DNA of 64,000 nucleotides from Marinobacter alexandrii (GTDB taxonomy: Bacteria; Bacteroidota; Bacteroidia; Cytophagales; Cyclobacteriaceae), in the NCBI GenBank assembly GCA_039984955.1, contig JBDWTN010000007.1, positions 1,558,501-1,622,500 of the forward strand, read 5' to 3'. The notes under the pieces were generated by a model. The model was not told where the DNA came from and made no database searches. It saw only the letters and a list, made by a program, of their open reading frames with translations. Positions 31,652 to 40,748 of the stretch are shown here, one piece after another. How positions within the stretch are numbered: position 1 is the stretch's first letter; each line of letters starts with the position of its first letter. Position numbers and translations under genes: made by a program.

Positions 31652-32923
31652 TTGAAGGAAGCATTACAAAAAGCTAAAGAATTAGATGATTCTGATTCTC
31701 TATCTCATTATAAATCTCAATTCCACTTTCCTCAACGTAATGGAAAGGATTGTATCTACTTATGTGGAAACTCTCTAGGCCTACAACCTAAGATTACAGA
31801 AAACTACGTTGTAGAAGAATTAAAAAATTGGCAACAAAAAGGTGTAGAGGGCCATTTTACTGGCTCAAAACCATGGGTCTCCTATCATAAAAACTCAAAA
31901 GCTTCTTTAGCCAGAATTGTAGGTGCTCTAGAAGAGGAAGTAGTCGCAATGAATAACCTGACTACAAACCTACATTTAGCCCTTGCTTCATTTTATCACC
32001 CTAAAGGCAAAAAGTCTAAGATTCTAATAGAACGTGGTGCATTCCCATCAGATTTTTATGCGGTCCATTCGAGGATTTCTTTAAGCGGATACGACCCTTA
32101 TGAAAATTTGATTGAACTTCAACCACCTAAAGGCTCTGATTGTCTCAAGACAGAAGAAGTTATTGAAAAAATTAATGAGCTTGGAGATGAGCTTGCATTG
32201 GTAATGTTTCCAGGAATACAATACTATACCGGCCAGCTATTCGATATTAAGCGTATCACTGAAGCAGCACATAAGGTGGAAGCTAAGGTTGGATTTGATT
32301 TGGCGCATACTGCCGGGAATATTCCATTAAATCTCCATCATGATCAAGTTGACTTTGCCGTATGGTGCACTTATAAATATTTAAATTCTGGTCCTGGAGG
32401 AGTAGGAGGTTTATTCATTCATGAAAAGCATGCAAAGAATCAATCAATCCCTCGTTTGTCTGGATGGTGGGGTCATAATTCAGAAGATCGGTTTAAAATG
32501 AACAACACAATCAACCCAATACCATCTGTGGATGGATGGCAGCTAAGCAACATCAATATCATTTCACATGCTTCGCATTTAGCTTCATTGAGTCTATTTG
32601 ATGAGGCCGGGATGGATAATCTAAGATCCAAGAGTATCAAGCTGACTGACTTCATGGAACATTTGATTCTTGATTCTGATATACTAAAAAACCAAGTCAA
32701 GATCATTACTCCGGGGAATCATGAGGAGCGCGGAGCACAATTATCAATCTTTCTATTGAATCATGGTAAGAGCGTATTTAATTATATCATTGACAAAGGA
32801 GTCATGCTTGACTGGAGGGAACCAAATGTGATTAGAGTTGCACCAGTCCCTTTGTATAATTCATTTGAGGATGCTGTGAATTTTGTAACTATTTTGGAAA
32901 ACGCCCTAGCGAATGAAGGATAA
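31652..32923 (+). CDS. kynU: Kynureninase
   Basis: The 423-residue PLP enzyme contains YLCGNSLGLQP near the start, FDLAHTAGNIPL in the middle, and the cofactor Lys in VWCTYKYLNSGPGGVGGLF. It cleaves kynurenine or 3-hydroxykynurenine to (3-hydroxy)anthranilate plus alanine. The start appears to be TTG at 31652; no ATG lies nearby and the N-terminus is then of normal length. Its end overlaps the KMO start by 11 bases, so translation is coupled. Confidence 0.93.
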   Translation: MKEALQKAKELDDSDSLSHYKSQFHFPQRNGKDCIYLCGNSLGLQPKITENYVVEELKNWQQKGVEGHFTGSKPWVSYHKNSKASLARIVGALEEEVVAMNNLTTNLHLALASFYHPKGKKSKILIERGAFPSDFYAVHSRISLSGYDPYENLIELQPPKGSDCLKTEEVIEKINELGDELALVMFPGIQYYTGQLFDIKRITEAAHKVEAKVGFDLAHTAGNIPLNLHHDQVDFAVWCTYKYLNSGPGGVGGLFIHEKHAKNQSIPRLSGWWGHNSEDRFKMNNTINPIPSVDGWQLSNINIISHASHLASLSLFDEAGMDNLRSKSIKLTDFMEHLILDSDILKNQVKIITPGNHEERGAQLSIFLLNHGKSVFNYIIDKGVMLDWREPNVIRVAPVPLYNSFEDAVNFVTILENALANEG

Positions 32924-34229
32924 AATTAGCATAGTAGGAGCTGGGCTTGTCGGCTCTTTAATAGCTGTAATGCTTAAGAAAAAGGGATTTTCCGTTCAAG
33001 TGTTTGAAAAAAGAGAAGATCCTAGAAATTCATTAGTAGCTCAAGGAAGGTCTATCAATCTTGCATTAAGTCATAGAGGAATTCAGCCTTTAAAATTAGC
33101 TGGGGTTTATGATACCATCGCTCCTTTTTTGATTCCGATGAATGGCAGAATGATGCACGATCAATCTGGAGCTCTCACGTATCAATCCTATGGCAAAGAG
33201 GGACAATTTATTAACTCGGTTTCAAGAGCCCAACTGAACGAACTGCTCATCAACTCAGCGGAAGAATCCGGTGTTGAAGTGTACTTTAATCATAAATGTA
33301 CTGATATCGATTTCGAAAAAAACAATATTAGTTTTGAAAACGGGGTAAGCGTAGAATCTGATCTTATCATTGGCACTGATGGGGCCTTCTCCGCTTTAAG
33401 AAAAAAATTGCAATTCACTGATCGTTTTAATTTCTCTCAACATTACATCGAACATGGCTATAAAGAATTATCTATCAAGCCAATTAATGGAGAATTCGGA
33501 TTAGAGCAGAATTACCTTCATATCTGGCCAAGAGGTAATTTCATGCTTATAGCTCTTCCGAATAATGATAAAACTTTTACTTGCACACTATTTTTCCCTT
33601 TTGAGGGGTCTCCTTCCTTTGCACAATTGAGCAGTAAAACGGAAGTTGATTCTTTCTTTGATCAATTTTTTGCTGATGCTAAGGCATTGATACCAGACCT
33701 TTCTGATCAATTTTTTGAAAATCCTACCTCTTCGTTAATCACTACAAAATGTGAGCCTTGGAATAAAGGCAGGAGTATTCTATTAGGAGATGCAGCTCAT
33801 GCAATTGTCCCTTTTTATGGACAGGGGATGAATTCAGGATTTGAAGATGTTCGATTGTTTATCGAAATGAGTGAAAAAATGAATTGGGACTGGGATAGCA
33901 TATTACCTTCCTATTCACAACAAAGAAAAAAGGATGCTGATGCCATTTCTGAGCTTGCTCTTATGAATTTCATCGAAATGAGAGATCATGTTGGTGATCC
34001 AATTTTTTTAAAAAGAAAGAAACTAGAAGCTAAAATTCAAGAACAATTTCCAAATGAATGGATACCACTTTACAGCATGGTAACATTTTCAGATATTCCC
34101 TATTCAGAAGCTTTACGTCTTGGGAAAATCCAAAAACAAGTCATGGATGAGGTTCTTCAATCGGAAACCGAAGAAATAGATTACAATAAAATAATTGAAC
34201 GATTTAATGCTCTAAAGAAAGTCGGCTAG
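32913..34229 (+). CDS. kmo: Kynurenine 3-monooxygenase
   Basis: The 438-residue FAD monooxygenase has the N-terminal GAGLVGSLIAVMLKKKG, the NLALSHRG motif near residue 50 and the GDAAHAIVPFYGQGMNSGFED motif near 290 that is diagnostic for KMO. It hydroxylates kynurenine to 3-hydroxykynurenine using NADPH and oxygen. It is the last gene of the nbaC-kynU-kmo operon and overlaps the convergent gene at its 3' end by 26 bases. Confidence 0.93.
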   Translation: MKDKISIVGAGLVGSLIAVMLKKKGFSVQVFEKREDPRNSLVAQGRSINLALSHRGIQPLKLAGVYDTIAPFLIPMNGRMMHDQSGALTYQSYGKEGQFINSVSRAQLNELLINSAEESGVEVYFNHKCTDIDFEKNNISFENGVSVESDLIIGTDGAFSALRKKLQFTDRFNFSQHYIEHGYKELSIKPINGEFGLEQNYLHIWPRGNFMLIALPNNDKTFTCTLFFPFEGSPSFAQLSSKTEVDSFFDQFFADAKALIPDLSDQFFENPTSSLITTKCEPWNKGRSILLGDAAHAIVPFYGQGMNSGFEDVRLFIEMSEKMNWDWDSILPSYSQQRKKDADAISELALMNFIEMRDHVGDPIFLKRKKLEAKIQEQFPNEWIPLYSMVTFSDIPYSEALRLGKIQKQVMDEVLQSETEEIDYNKIIERFNALKKVG

Positions 34230-34650
34230 ATAATTTATCAATGGCACGTTGTTCCTCGTGAGCTATGCCATCTGCTGCATTTGCGAACAAATACATTGCT
34301 TCATAAACAAATTCTTTCTCGTCAGGATGCTCCTCCAAATAGCTTTTCAGTGTATTGAGAAACTTCTTTTCCCACTTATCAATGTTTTCAAGTAAATAAC
34401 GAAACTCAGTCCGAAAAAGAGTCTCCACTCGATCCGCGTTTGTATTTGGCATTTGGTCCAAGTATAACAATGCCAGGCCTTTTGAAATATTCAATACTCC
34501 ATCCCACTCCTCCTTATCCAGCTTACCATCACTCATACAGACCAATAATGAAGGGTATATTTTGAGGATGTATGTGAACTGATCAATTGAAAGATCAGAT
34601 TTTCTAATCTTGTGGTACTCTTCCAGTAGTATTTCGTGCTGGTTTTTCAT
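34204..34650 (-). CDS. Small acidic helical protein, TerB-like
   Basis: The protein is about 148 residues from ATG 34650 (MKNQHEILLEEYHKI). An in-frame ATG at 34701 would add MSYLETILSLKLIPVLA and lies inside an inverted repeat, so I prefer the shorter form. It is all-helical, with MSDGKLDKEEWDGVLNI and ANAADGIAHEEQRAIDKL, a layout like the TerB/DjlA-N fold that often carries acidic metal-binding motifs. Function unknown. It overlaps the end of kmo by 26 bases, tail to tail. Confidence 0.6.
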   Translation of the reverse strand: MKNQHEILLEEYHKIRKSDLSIDQFTYILKIYPSLLVCMSDGKLDKEEWDGVLNISKGLALLYLDQMPNTNADRVETLFRTEFRYLLENIDKWEKKFLNTLKSYLEEHPDEKEFVYEAMYLFANAADGIAHEEQRAIDKLSSRLSLEH

Positions 34651-34693
34651 GGCTAAGACGGGTATTAACTTCAAAGATAAGATTGTTTCCAGA

Positions 34694-34731
34694 TATGACA
34701 TACATCATTGATATATGTCATAGCTTTTTTT
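34694..34731. repeat. Inverted repeat, possible operator or terminator
   Basis: TATGACATA (34694-34702) pairs with TATGTCATA (34714-34722), with 11 bases between them and TTTTTTT following on the + strand. It covers the distal ATG (34701) of the TerB-like gene. No + strand gene ends nearby, so an operator for the - strand gene is as likely as a terminator. Confidence 0.45.
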
Positions 34732-34743
34732 ACGCAATAACCT

Positions 34744-36225
34744 CTACTGAGCGATTGTCTGAAGCTGACTTTGCTGTTGCAGGATTTCTTTATAGTTCTG
34801 ATAAACATCTAATATCTTGGATACATAATCTATAGGTTCAGACCCTCTACAGTATCCAAATTCTACAACTGGGTCATTAAAGAATTTTGATTGAGATTTT
34901 TTTAGGAGGAATTCGCTTACATCGTCCCATTTTTTAGTATTACCGCCATATTTTTCTGTCAAACGAATGGCGTCTTGTAAATGACCTAATCCGACATTGT
35001 ATGAGGCCAAAACAAACTTTAATCTTTCATCTTCGTCTTCTATCACCTTCTCCCATTGCCTTTGAAGCCAAAGTAGATGCTTCATCCCAGCATAAATATT
35101 ATCCTCAGGGTCATACAAACTCAATACTCCATATTCTCTACCTGTACGTGGCATGACTTGCAATAGACCTATTGCACCGGCCCAAGATTCTGCATTCGCA
35201 TCAAATTTTGACTCCCTAAAAACCTGAGCAGCCAACAATAACCAATCCCATTCAAGCTCATTTGCTGCATTTTTTATAAGTGAATCGTAAGGAGAAATTG
35301 CTTCAGACCCACCTATAGAAGAATACTTACTTCTAGATCTTCTTAGTGCAGACTTAGAACTCTTAAAGTACTTATCATAAATAACATAGTAATCTGTTGT
35401 CTTTCTCATTTTAATGATCCACTCATTGAGTGACGCTAACAGTTGACTTGAATTTTTTCTCACGCCCCATGCAATTTGCGTAGGGAAGCTGACAGGTGTT
35501 TTTATATCAATATTGGAATAATAGGTAGAATTTACCAAAGCAACATCTTCCTCTGCAACTGTATAATCTATAGTTCCTTCAGCTACTCTTTTGATTAACT
35601 GCTCAGTTTCCACATTCGAATCTCCGGCAACTATTAGAATATCACCGCCAATTTCATCTGATAGATTCACCATTCTATCATAGTAAGATGAATGCGGTCT
35701 AACCACTACTTGCTTTCCAATTAGATCGACCGGATTTCTTATCAGCTGAGCTTCAATTTCGTGTAGTTTAATTTTTCTCCAATTTTCAGGTTTTCTTTGA
35801 ATCAAGACCTGACGTTGAAGGTTGTGATAATGAGTAAATGAAATTCGCTTTTTGCGCTCTTTAGTTACTGTAAGATTATAAGCTAAAATATCTCCTTCCC
35901 CAGTGTTTAGTTTATTAAAGCCTTCTCCTATATTCTGTGTTATATTAATTCGAAGCTGTAAACCATGTTCTGCACAAAAACGTTTTAGAAGTTCATATTC
36001 ATACCCCATAGTCTTCCCTTTGTATACAAAAAGACCCGTTGAACTATTATCCATAATAGCGGTGAGATAACCTCGCTCTTTGATCACTTCAAGATCAAGG
36101 TCTATAATAAATTCTTCGCGTTCTGGATAATCTGAATTGGCTTGACTTGACGTAGACTTCTTACATGAAGTGGTCAATGAAAAAAGTAAAACAATGAGAA
36201 TAATGGTTTTTAATCGAACCTTCAT
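34744..36225 (-). CDS. mltF: MltF-like lytic transglycosylase lipoprotein
   Basis: The 493-residue product has a lipoprotein signal (lipobox TTSC, Cys near 21). A periplasmic solute-binding domain follows (about residues 45-300; GYLTAIMDNSSTGLFVYKGK), then an SLT transglycosylase domain (about 320-470) with the catalytic Glu in VFRESKFDANAESWAGAIGL and the LQVMPRTG and VGLGHL motifs. This two-domain design is that of MltF, which cleaves peptidoglycan glycan strands and is modulated by muropeptides. It would be attached to an envelope membrane. Confidence 0.88.
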   Translation of the reverse strand: MKVRLKTIILIVLLFSLTTSCKKSTSSQANSDYPEREEFIIDLDLEVIKERGYLTAIMDNSSTGLFVYKGKTMGYEYELLKRFCAEHGLQLRINITQNIGEGFNKLNTGEGDILAYNLTVTKERKKRISFTHYHNLQRQVLIQRKPENWRKIKLHEIEAQLIRNPVDLIGKQVVVRPHSSYYDRMVNLSDEIGGDILIVAGDSNVETEQLIKRVAEGTIDYTVAEEDVALVNSTYYSNIDIKTPVSFPTQIAWGVRKNSSQLLASLNEWIIKMRKTTDYYVIYDKYFKSSKSALRRSRSKYSSIGGSEAISPYDSLIKNAANELEWDWLLLAAQVFRESKFDANAESWAGAIGLLQVMPRTGREYGVLSLYDPEDNIYAGMKHLLWLQRQWEKVIEDEDERLKFVLASYNVGLGHLQDAIRLTEKYGGNTKKWDDVSEFLLKKSQSKFFNDPVVEFGYCRGSEPIDYVSKILDVYQNYKEILQQQSQLQTIAQ

Positions 36226-36285
36226 ATTGTTTTAAAATAGTAAAAAAAACTTAGACCAGCTCTCTACCAGGGCATTCTAATTACT

Positions 36286-38202
36286 TCAGACTAGTGTTTC
36301 TTTTTTTGAAAGCACCTGAAAAACTGCTTGCTTAATCGCATTAACATCATAGCCACATTCATTATGCAGCTGCGACTGCTCTCCATGCTCGATGATTTTG
36401 TCTGGAATTCCCAATCTCTTCACACTAGAGTGGTAATTATTATCTGCCGCAAATTCAAGGATAGCTGAGCCAAATCCTCCCATGATACATCCATCCTCTA
36501 AAGTAATTAAGTGTCGGTGCGACTTGAAGATTTCGTGAAGCAGCTCTTCATCTAGAGGCTTGACAAACCTCATATCATACACTGATGGACTCAACCCTTC
36601 TTTCTGAAGCTCTTCAGCAGCATTCAAGGCGTAATTCCCTACTTGACCGATTGATAGTATAGCTATGTCTTTACCTTCAATTAATCTTCTTCCTTTTCCT
36701 ATCTCAATCTTTTTCATAGCTGTTCTCCACTCAGGCATTGTTCCAGCTCCGCGTGGATATCTAATAGATATTGGTCCATCGTGCTCGCTGGCCGTAAACA
36801 TCAAATTGCGAAGCTCTTCCTCATTCATAGGAGCAGATACTACCATATTGGGAATACATCTCATATAAGCTATATCATAAGCCCCGTGATGCGTTGGACC
36901 GTCAGCACCTGCAACTCCTGCTCTATCCATGCAAAAAACTACATGAAGATTTTGGATACACACATCGTGTATAACTTGATCATATGCTCTTTGCATGAAG
37001 GTGCTATAAATGTTGCAAAAAGGCACCATTCCTTGTGTAGATAACCCAGCAGAAAATGTAACAGCATGCTGCTCTGCAATTCCCACATCGTAAGCCCTAT
37101 CTGGAATTTCTTCCATCATTATTTTCATAGATGAACCAGAAGGCATAGCCGGCGTGATACCAACAATCTTTTTATTTTCTTTGGCTAATTCAACTAATGT
37201 GTGACCAAATACATCTTGAAATTTTGGAGGTTGAGGAGTTTCATAGGTTTTTTTATTTATCGCTCCGGTAATTTTATCAAATGTGCCTGGGGCGTGCCAT
37301 TTAGTTTGATCTTTCTCTGCTAATTCGTAACCCTTTCCTTTAACTGTAAGACAATGTAAAATCTTTGGGCCTGGAATTTTTCTCAAATCCTCCATAACAT
37401 CAACAAGATGATTTACATCGTGTCCATCAATAGGACCAAAATATCTTAAGTTGAGTGATTCAAATAGATTGCTTTGCTTAAGTAATAGGCTTTTCATTGA
37501 GTTTTCAACCTTCGCCGCAATTTCCTGAGCATTGGGACCAAATTTGCTTACTTTCCCCAATAACTTCCAGATTTCATCTCTGAACTTATTATAAGTTTGA
37601 CTAGTGGTTATATCTGTTAAGTAATCCTTCAATGCTCCTACATTCGGATCAATTGACATACAATTGTCATTTAAAACAATGAGAAGATTTGAATTTGAAA
37701 CACCACCATGATTCATTGCCTCAAAAGCCAGACCTCCAGTCATCGCACCATCACCAATTACTGCAATATGTTGCTTCTCTTTTTCATTTTTCAACCTTGA
37801 AGCTTCTGCCATACCTAAGGCAGCCGAAATGGATGTAGAAGAGTGTCCAACACCAAAAGTGTCATATTCACTTTCACTTCTTTTAGGAAAACCTGAAATC
37901 CCTTTGTATTTACGGTTTGTGTGAAATGAATTCTTTCTTCCTGTAAGTATCTTGTGACCGTAAGCCTGGTGGCCTACATCCCATACTAATTGATCAACTG
38001 GTGTGTTAAAAACATAATGAAGAGCTACAGAAAGCTCCGTTACTCCAAGGCTAGCACCAAAATGTCCTCCATATACGGAGACATTATCAATAATAAAATC
38101 TCTTAATTCCTGACATACTTGAGCTAGTTGTCTAACATCTAACTTTTTAAGATCGTCGGGTGAGTCAATTTCCGCTAAAAGAGGTCCAGGTATTATCTCC
38201 AT
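36286..38202 (-). CDS. dxs: 1-deoxy-D-xylulose-5-phosphate synthase
   Basis: The 638-residue ThDP enzyme has VGHQAYGHKILTGRK, the ThDP/Mg motif GDGAMTGGLAFEAMNH...ND, and the transketolase-like central and C-terminal domains (DRAGVAGADGPTHHGAYDIA, TLEDGCIMGGFGSAI). It makes DXP from pyruvate and glyceraldehyde 3-phosphate, the first step of the MEP isoprenoid pathway. Start 38202 (MEIIPGPLLAEIDSP) matches usual DXS N-termini; an ATG at 38223 adds seven residues. It supplies precursors for quinones and any UbiA substrates. Confidence 0.95.
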   Translation of the reverse strand: MEIIPGPLLAEIDSPDDLKKLDVRQLAQVCQELRDFIIDNVSVYGGHFGASLGVTELSVALHYVFNTPVDQLVWDVGHQAYGHKILTGRKNSFHTNRKYKGISGFPKRSESEYDTFGVGHSSTSISAALGMAEASRLKNEKEKQHIAVIGDGAMTGGLAFEAMNHGGVSNSNLLIVLNDNCMSIDPNVGALKDYLTDITTSQTYNKFRDEIWKLLGKVSKFGPNAQEIAAKVENSMKSLLLKQSNLFESLNLRYFGPIDGHDVNHLVDVMEDLRKIPGPKILHCLTVKGKGYELAEKDQTKWHAPGTFDKITGAINKKTYETPQPPKFQDVFGHTLVELAKENKKIVGITPAMPSGSSMKIMMEEIPDRAYDVGIAEQHAVTFSAGLSTQGMVPFCNIYSTFMQRAYDQVIHDVCIQNLHVVFCMDRAGVAGADGPTHHGAYDIAYMRCIPNMVVSAPMNEEELRNLMFTASEHDGPISIRYPRGAGTMPEWRTAMKKIEIGKGRRLIEGKDIAILSIGQVGNYALNAAEELQKEGLSPSVYDMRFVKPLDEELLHEIFKSHRHLITLEDGCIMGGFGSAILEFAADNNYHSSVKRLGIPDKIIEHGEQSQLHNECGYDVNAIKQAVFQVLSKKETLV

Positions 38203-38344
38203 TTTATTCCTTATTTCTTCCAAACACCATCAAGTTCAGATTGTTTGAAAAGCTGTTCTATCTAGCTAAACAGTCTGCAAAACTAAACATTCGATAGAAA
38301 GGTAAATTAATCAAAACGAAATTCCATAGAGTCCTTAATTTTGA

Positions 38345-39118
38345 ATGGTGGTAAGTGATCAAACATTTGAAATAAAGCTAGAGCTATTTGAAGGACCCTT
38401 CGACCTTCTCTTATTCTTTATAGAACGTGACGAGCTGGATATATATGATATTCCTATAGCTAAAATCACCAACGACTTTTTGGAATACCTTGAGCATCTT
38501 GAAAAATTAAATGTAGAGGTAGCTAGTGAATTCATTTTAGTTGCAGCTACTTTGATGAGAATAAAAGCTAAAATGCTATTGCCAAGACCCGTGATCGATG
38601 AAGAAGGGAATGAGATTGACCCTAGGGAAGAACTGATAAAACACCTATTAGAGTATAAGAAATATAAGTCTGTAGTAGCTACGCTTTCAAAAATGGAAGC
38701 TGATAGATTGGATCGAGAAAAACGAGGGAATCTTAAAAAAGAAATTAAGCGCCTTTCCGAGACTATCAACGTTGAAGCTGAGATGCAAGACCTTGATCTA
38801 TACAAGATGATGAAGGTATTTCAGAAGGTAATGACACGCTATGAATTTGAAAAAAATAAGCCAATTCATAAAGTAGTCCAATACCCATATACAATCGAAA
38901 AACAAAAAGCCAAGCTCATGGAACGCTTAGTTTATGGTAAGAAACTTTCTTTTACTGATATGATTGATGAGAAACCAGAAAAAATTCTTATCATTTTTAA
39001 TTTCCTGTCTATTCTAGAGCTGCTGCAATTAAAACAAATAGTCATTTCATTAGGTGAGGGATTTAATAATTTCTGGATTGAGAGAAGAGATGAATCAGCT
39101 TTAGCTGAGACAAAATAA
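38345..39118 (+). CDS. scpA: Segregation and condensation protein A
   Basis: The 257-residue kleisin-type protein has the characteristic N-terminus FEIKLELFEGPFDLLLFFIE and YDIPIAKITNDFLEYL. VASEFILVAATLMRIKAKML follows, and the C-terminal winged-helix ends with IIFNFLSILELLQLKQIVIS. It joins ScpB and SMC in chromosome condensation and segregation in the cytosol. scpB is not adjacent. It is a single gene, convergent with ndk. Confidence 0.93.
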   Translation: MVVSDQTFEIKLELFEGPFDLLLFFIERDELDIYDIPIAKITNDFLEYLEHLEKLNVEVASEFILVAATLMRIKAKMLLPRPVIDEEGNEIDPREELIKHLLEYKKYKSVVATLSKMEADRLDREKRGNLKKEIKRLSETINVEAEMQDLDLYKMMKVFQKVMTRYEFEKNKPIHKVVQYPYTIEKQKAKLMERLVYGKKLSFTDMIDEKPEKILIIFNFLSILELLQLKQIVISLGEGFNNFWIERRDESALAETK

Positions 39119-39120
39119 AA

Positions 39121-39143
39121 CCCACGATAATTTCTATCGTGGG
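39121..39143 (-). terminator. Terminator of ndk
   Basis: CCCACGATA pairs with TATCGTGGG around ATTTC. On the - strand it is followed by TTTTATTTTG, giving a U tract for the ndk transcript. On the + strand there is no T run. Confidence 0.65.
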
Positions 39144-39187
39144 CTCAAATTATTCCAAAAGTCTTTGTTTACTCTAAACCTTAAGTC

Positions 39188-39607
39188 TTAGAATCTCTCC
39201 GTCATTGAGAAAAAGAAGCTTGCCTCAATAGCAGCATTCTCGTCGGAATCAGATCCATGTATAGCATTTGCTTCTATAGATTTTGCAAATTGCTTTCTAA
39301 TTGTACCTTCGGCAGCCTCAGCAGGATTCGTCGCACCAATAAGATTTCTAAAATCTTCAACAGCATTTTCTTTTTCAAGTACCATCGCTATAATGGCCCC
39401 TGAAGACATATAAGAAACAAGGTCATTATAAAATGGTCTCTCTTTATGAACTTCATAAAACTGCCCTGCACGTTCTGCAGAAAGTTTAGTCAATTTTGCA
39501 GCCTCTACTTTAAAACCTGCTTCTTCAATAATTTTGATGATCGCACCTGAATTACCAGCTTCATAAGCATCTGGTTTGATCATTGTGAAAGTCTTTTTTC
39601 CAGCCAT
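39188..39607 (-). CDS. ndk: Nucleoside diphosphate kinase
   Basis: The 139-residue enzyme has [20 protein letters not shown], the Arg/Thr phosphate-site region [20 protein letters not shown] and the phosphorylated His in [15 protein letters not shown]. It balances NTP pools by moving the gamma phosphate between nucleotides. Length and motifs are normal. A perfect -7 box lies 33 bases upstream, and a terminator follows. Confidence 0.95.
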   Translation of the reverse strand: MAGKKTFTMIKPDAYEAGNSGAIIKIIEEAGFKVEAAKLTKLSAERAGQFYEVHKERPFYNDLVSYMSSGAIIAMVLEKENAVEDFRNLIGATNPAEAAEGTIRKQFAKSIEANAIHGSDSDENAAIEASFFFSMTERF

Positions 39608-39639
39608 TATTCGTTTTGTTTACGCTTCTAAAATCGCCG

Positions 39640-39647
39640 CAAAAATA
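39640..39647 (-). promoter_or_regulatory. -7 promoter element of ndk
   Basis: On the - strand TATTTTTG matches TAnnTTTG exactly, 33 bases before the ndk ATG. No clear TTTG is seen at -33. On the + strand CACATTTG (39712-39719) is a similar element, one base off, just before nrnA; it favours the ATG at 39738 over the in-frame TTG at 39717. Confidence 0.4.
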
Positions 39648-39737
39648 ACGGAATAGCAGAGAGTTTTAATGGCTAATAGAAGGTTTTATAAATGTTACTA
39701 ATTTTGCCGTTCACATTTGCCCGTCAGGGCATTTTTT

Positions 39738-40748
39738 ATGCAGGATATACAGGCGTTAAAGGATTATCTAAATACTCCTAAAAAAATTGTGATCACGACT
39801 CATGCCAATCCCGATGCTGATGCACTGGGCTCATCCTTAGGATTGCATCATTTCTTAGTTCAATTCGGTCATAAGGTCACTACAATCGTTCCGAATAGTT
39901 ATCCGGACTTCCTAGAATGGATGCCTGGAAATCATCTGGTAGTTAATTATGAAAAATCTCAAGATGTTGCCGACGCATTAATCAATGATGCTGATTTGCT
40001 TTTTTGTTTAGATTTTTCCGGATTTGGTAGAATCAAACGAATGAAGGAAGTTGCTTCGAATACTCCAGCTAAAATTGCCCTTGTAGACCACCACCTTAAT
40101 CCTGAAATTATTCCTGATTTTAATTTCTGGAATGATAAATCGGCAGCTACAGCAGAGTTAATCTATGATTTGATCAATAATTATTCTGGAAAGGATTCGA
40201 TTAATCAAGATATTGCAGAGTGTTTATATGCAGGCATAATGACCGATACCGGGTCGTTTAAACATCCTTCTACCACTTCAAAAATTCACAGGACGGTAGC
40301 GGAATTAATTGACTTAGGAGCTGATGTTAATAAGGTTAGTCGATTTATTTACGACACGAATTCTTTAGAACGGCTTAGATTTTTGGGACATGCTCTTGCA
40401 CAAAAACTTGAAGTAGATGAGATTGCCAGGGTTGCTTATTTTATCATCGAAGAGGGTGATTTTAAAGATTTTAGATTAAAACAAGGGGATACCGAAGGGT
40501 TAGTCAATTATGCATTATCCATAAAAGGTATTGCAGTAGCAGCAATAATTATTGAGAGAGAAAAAGAAATTAAGCTTTCCTTTAGGAGCATTGGGGACTT
40601 TGCAGTGAATAAATTCGCGGAAGAATACTTTAACGGAGGCGGGCACAAAAATGCAGCCGGAGGATCTTCAGATCTATCGCTAAAAGAAACTGAACAAAAA
40701 TTTAAAGATTTAATAGAAAAAGACATTTTAAATACACGCATAAAATGA
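39738..40748 (+). CDS. nrnA: DHH/DHHA1 oligoribonuclease / PAP phosphatase
   Basis: The 336-residue phosphoesterase has the DHH-domain metal motifs THANPDADALGSSLGL, LLFCLDFSGFGRI and LVDHHLNPE, then MTDTGSFKHPST. The C-terminal DHHA1 domain has the substrate motif GGGHKNAAGGSS. NrnA-type enzymes degrade nano-RNA and dephosphorylate pAp in the cytosol. The start at 39738 (MQDIQALKDYL) is preferred because the in-frame TTG at 39717 lies in a -7-like promoter box. Its stop overlaps the next ATG (ATGA), so it is coupled to the FKBP gene. Confidence 0.9.
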   Translation: MQDIQALKDYLNTPKKIVITTHANPDADALGSSLGLHHFLVQFGHKVTTIVPNSYPDFLEWMPGNHLVVNYEKSQDVADALINDADLLFCLDFSGFGRIKRMKEVASNTPAKIALVDHHLNPEIIPDFNFWNDKSAATAELIYDLINNYSGKDSINQDIAECLYAGIMTDTGSFKHPSTTSKIHRTVAELIDLGADVNKVSRFIYDTNSLERLRFLGHALAQKLEVDEIARVAYFIIEEGDFKDFRLKQGDTEGLVNYALSIKGIAVAAIIIEREKEIKLSFRSIGDFAVNKFAEEYFNGGGHKNAAGGSSDLSLKETEQKFKDLIEKDILNTRIK

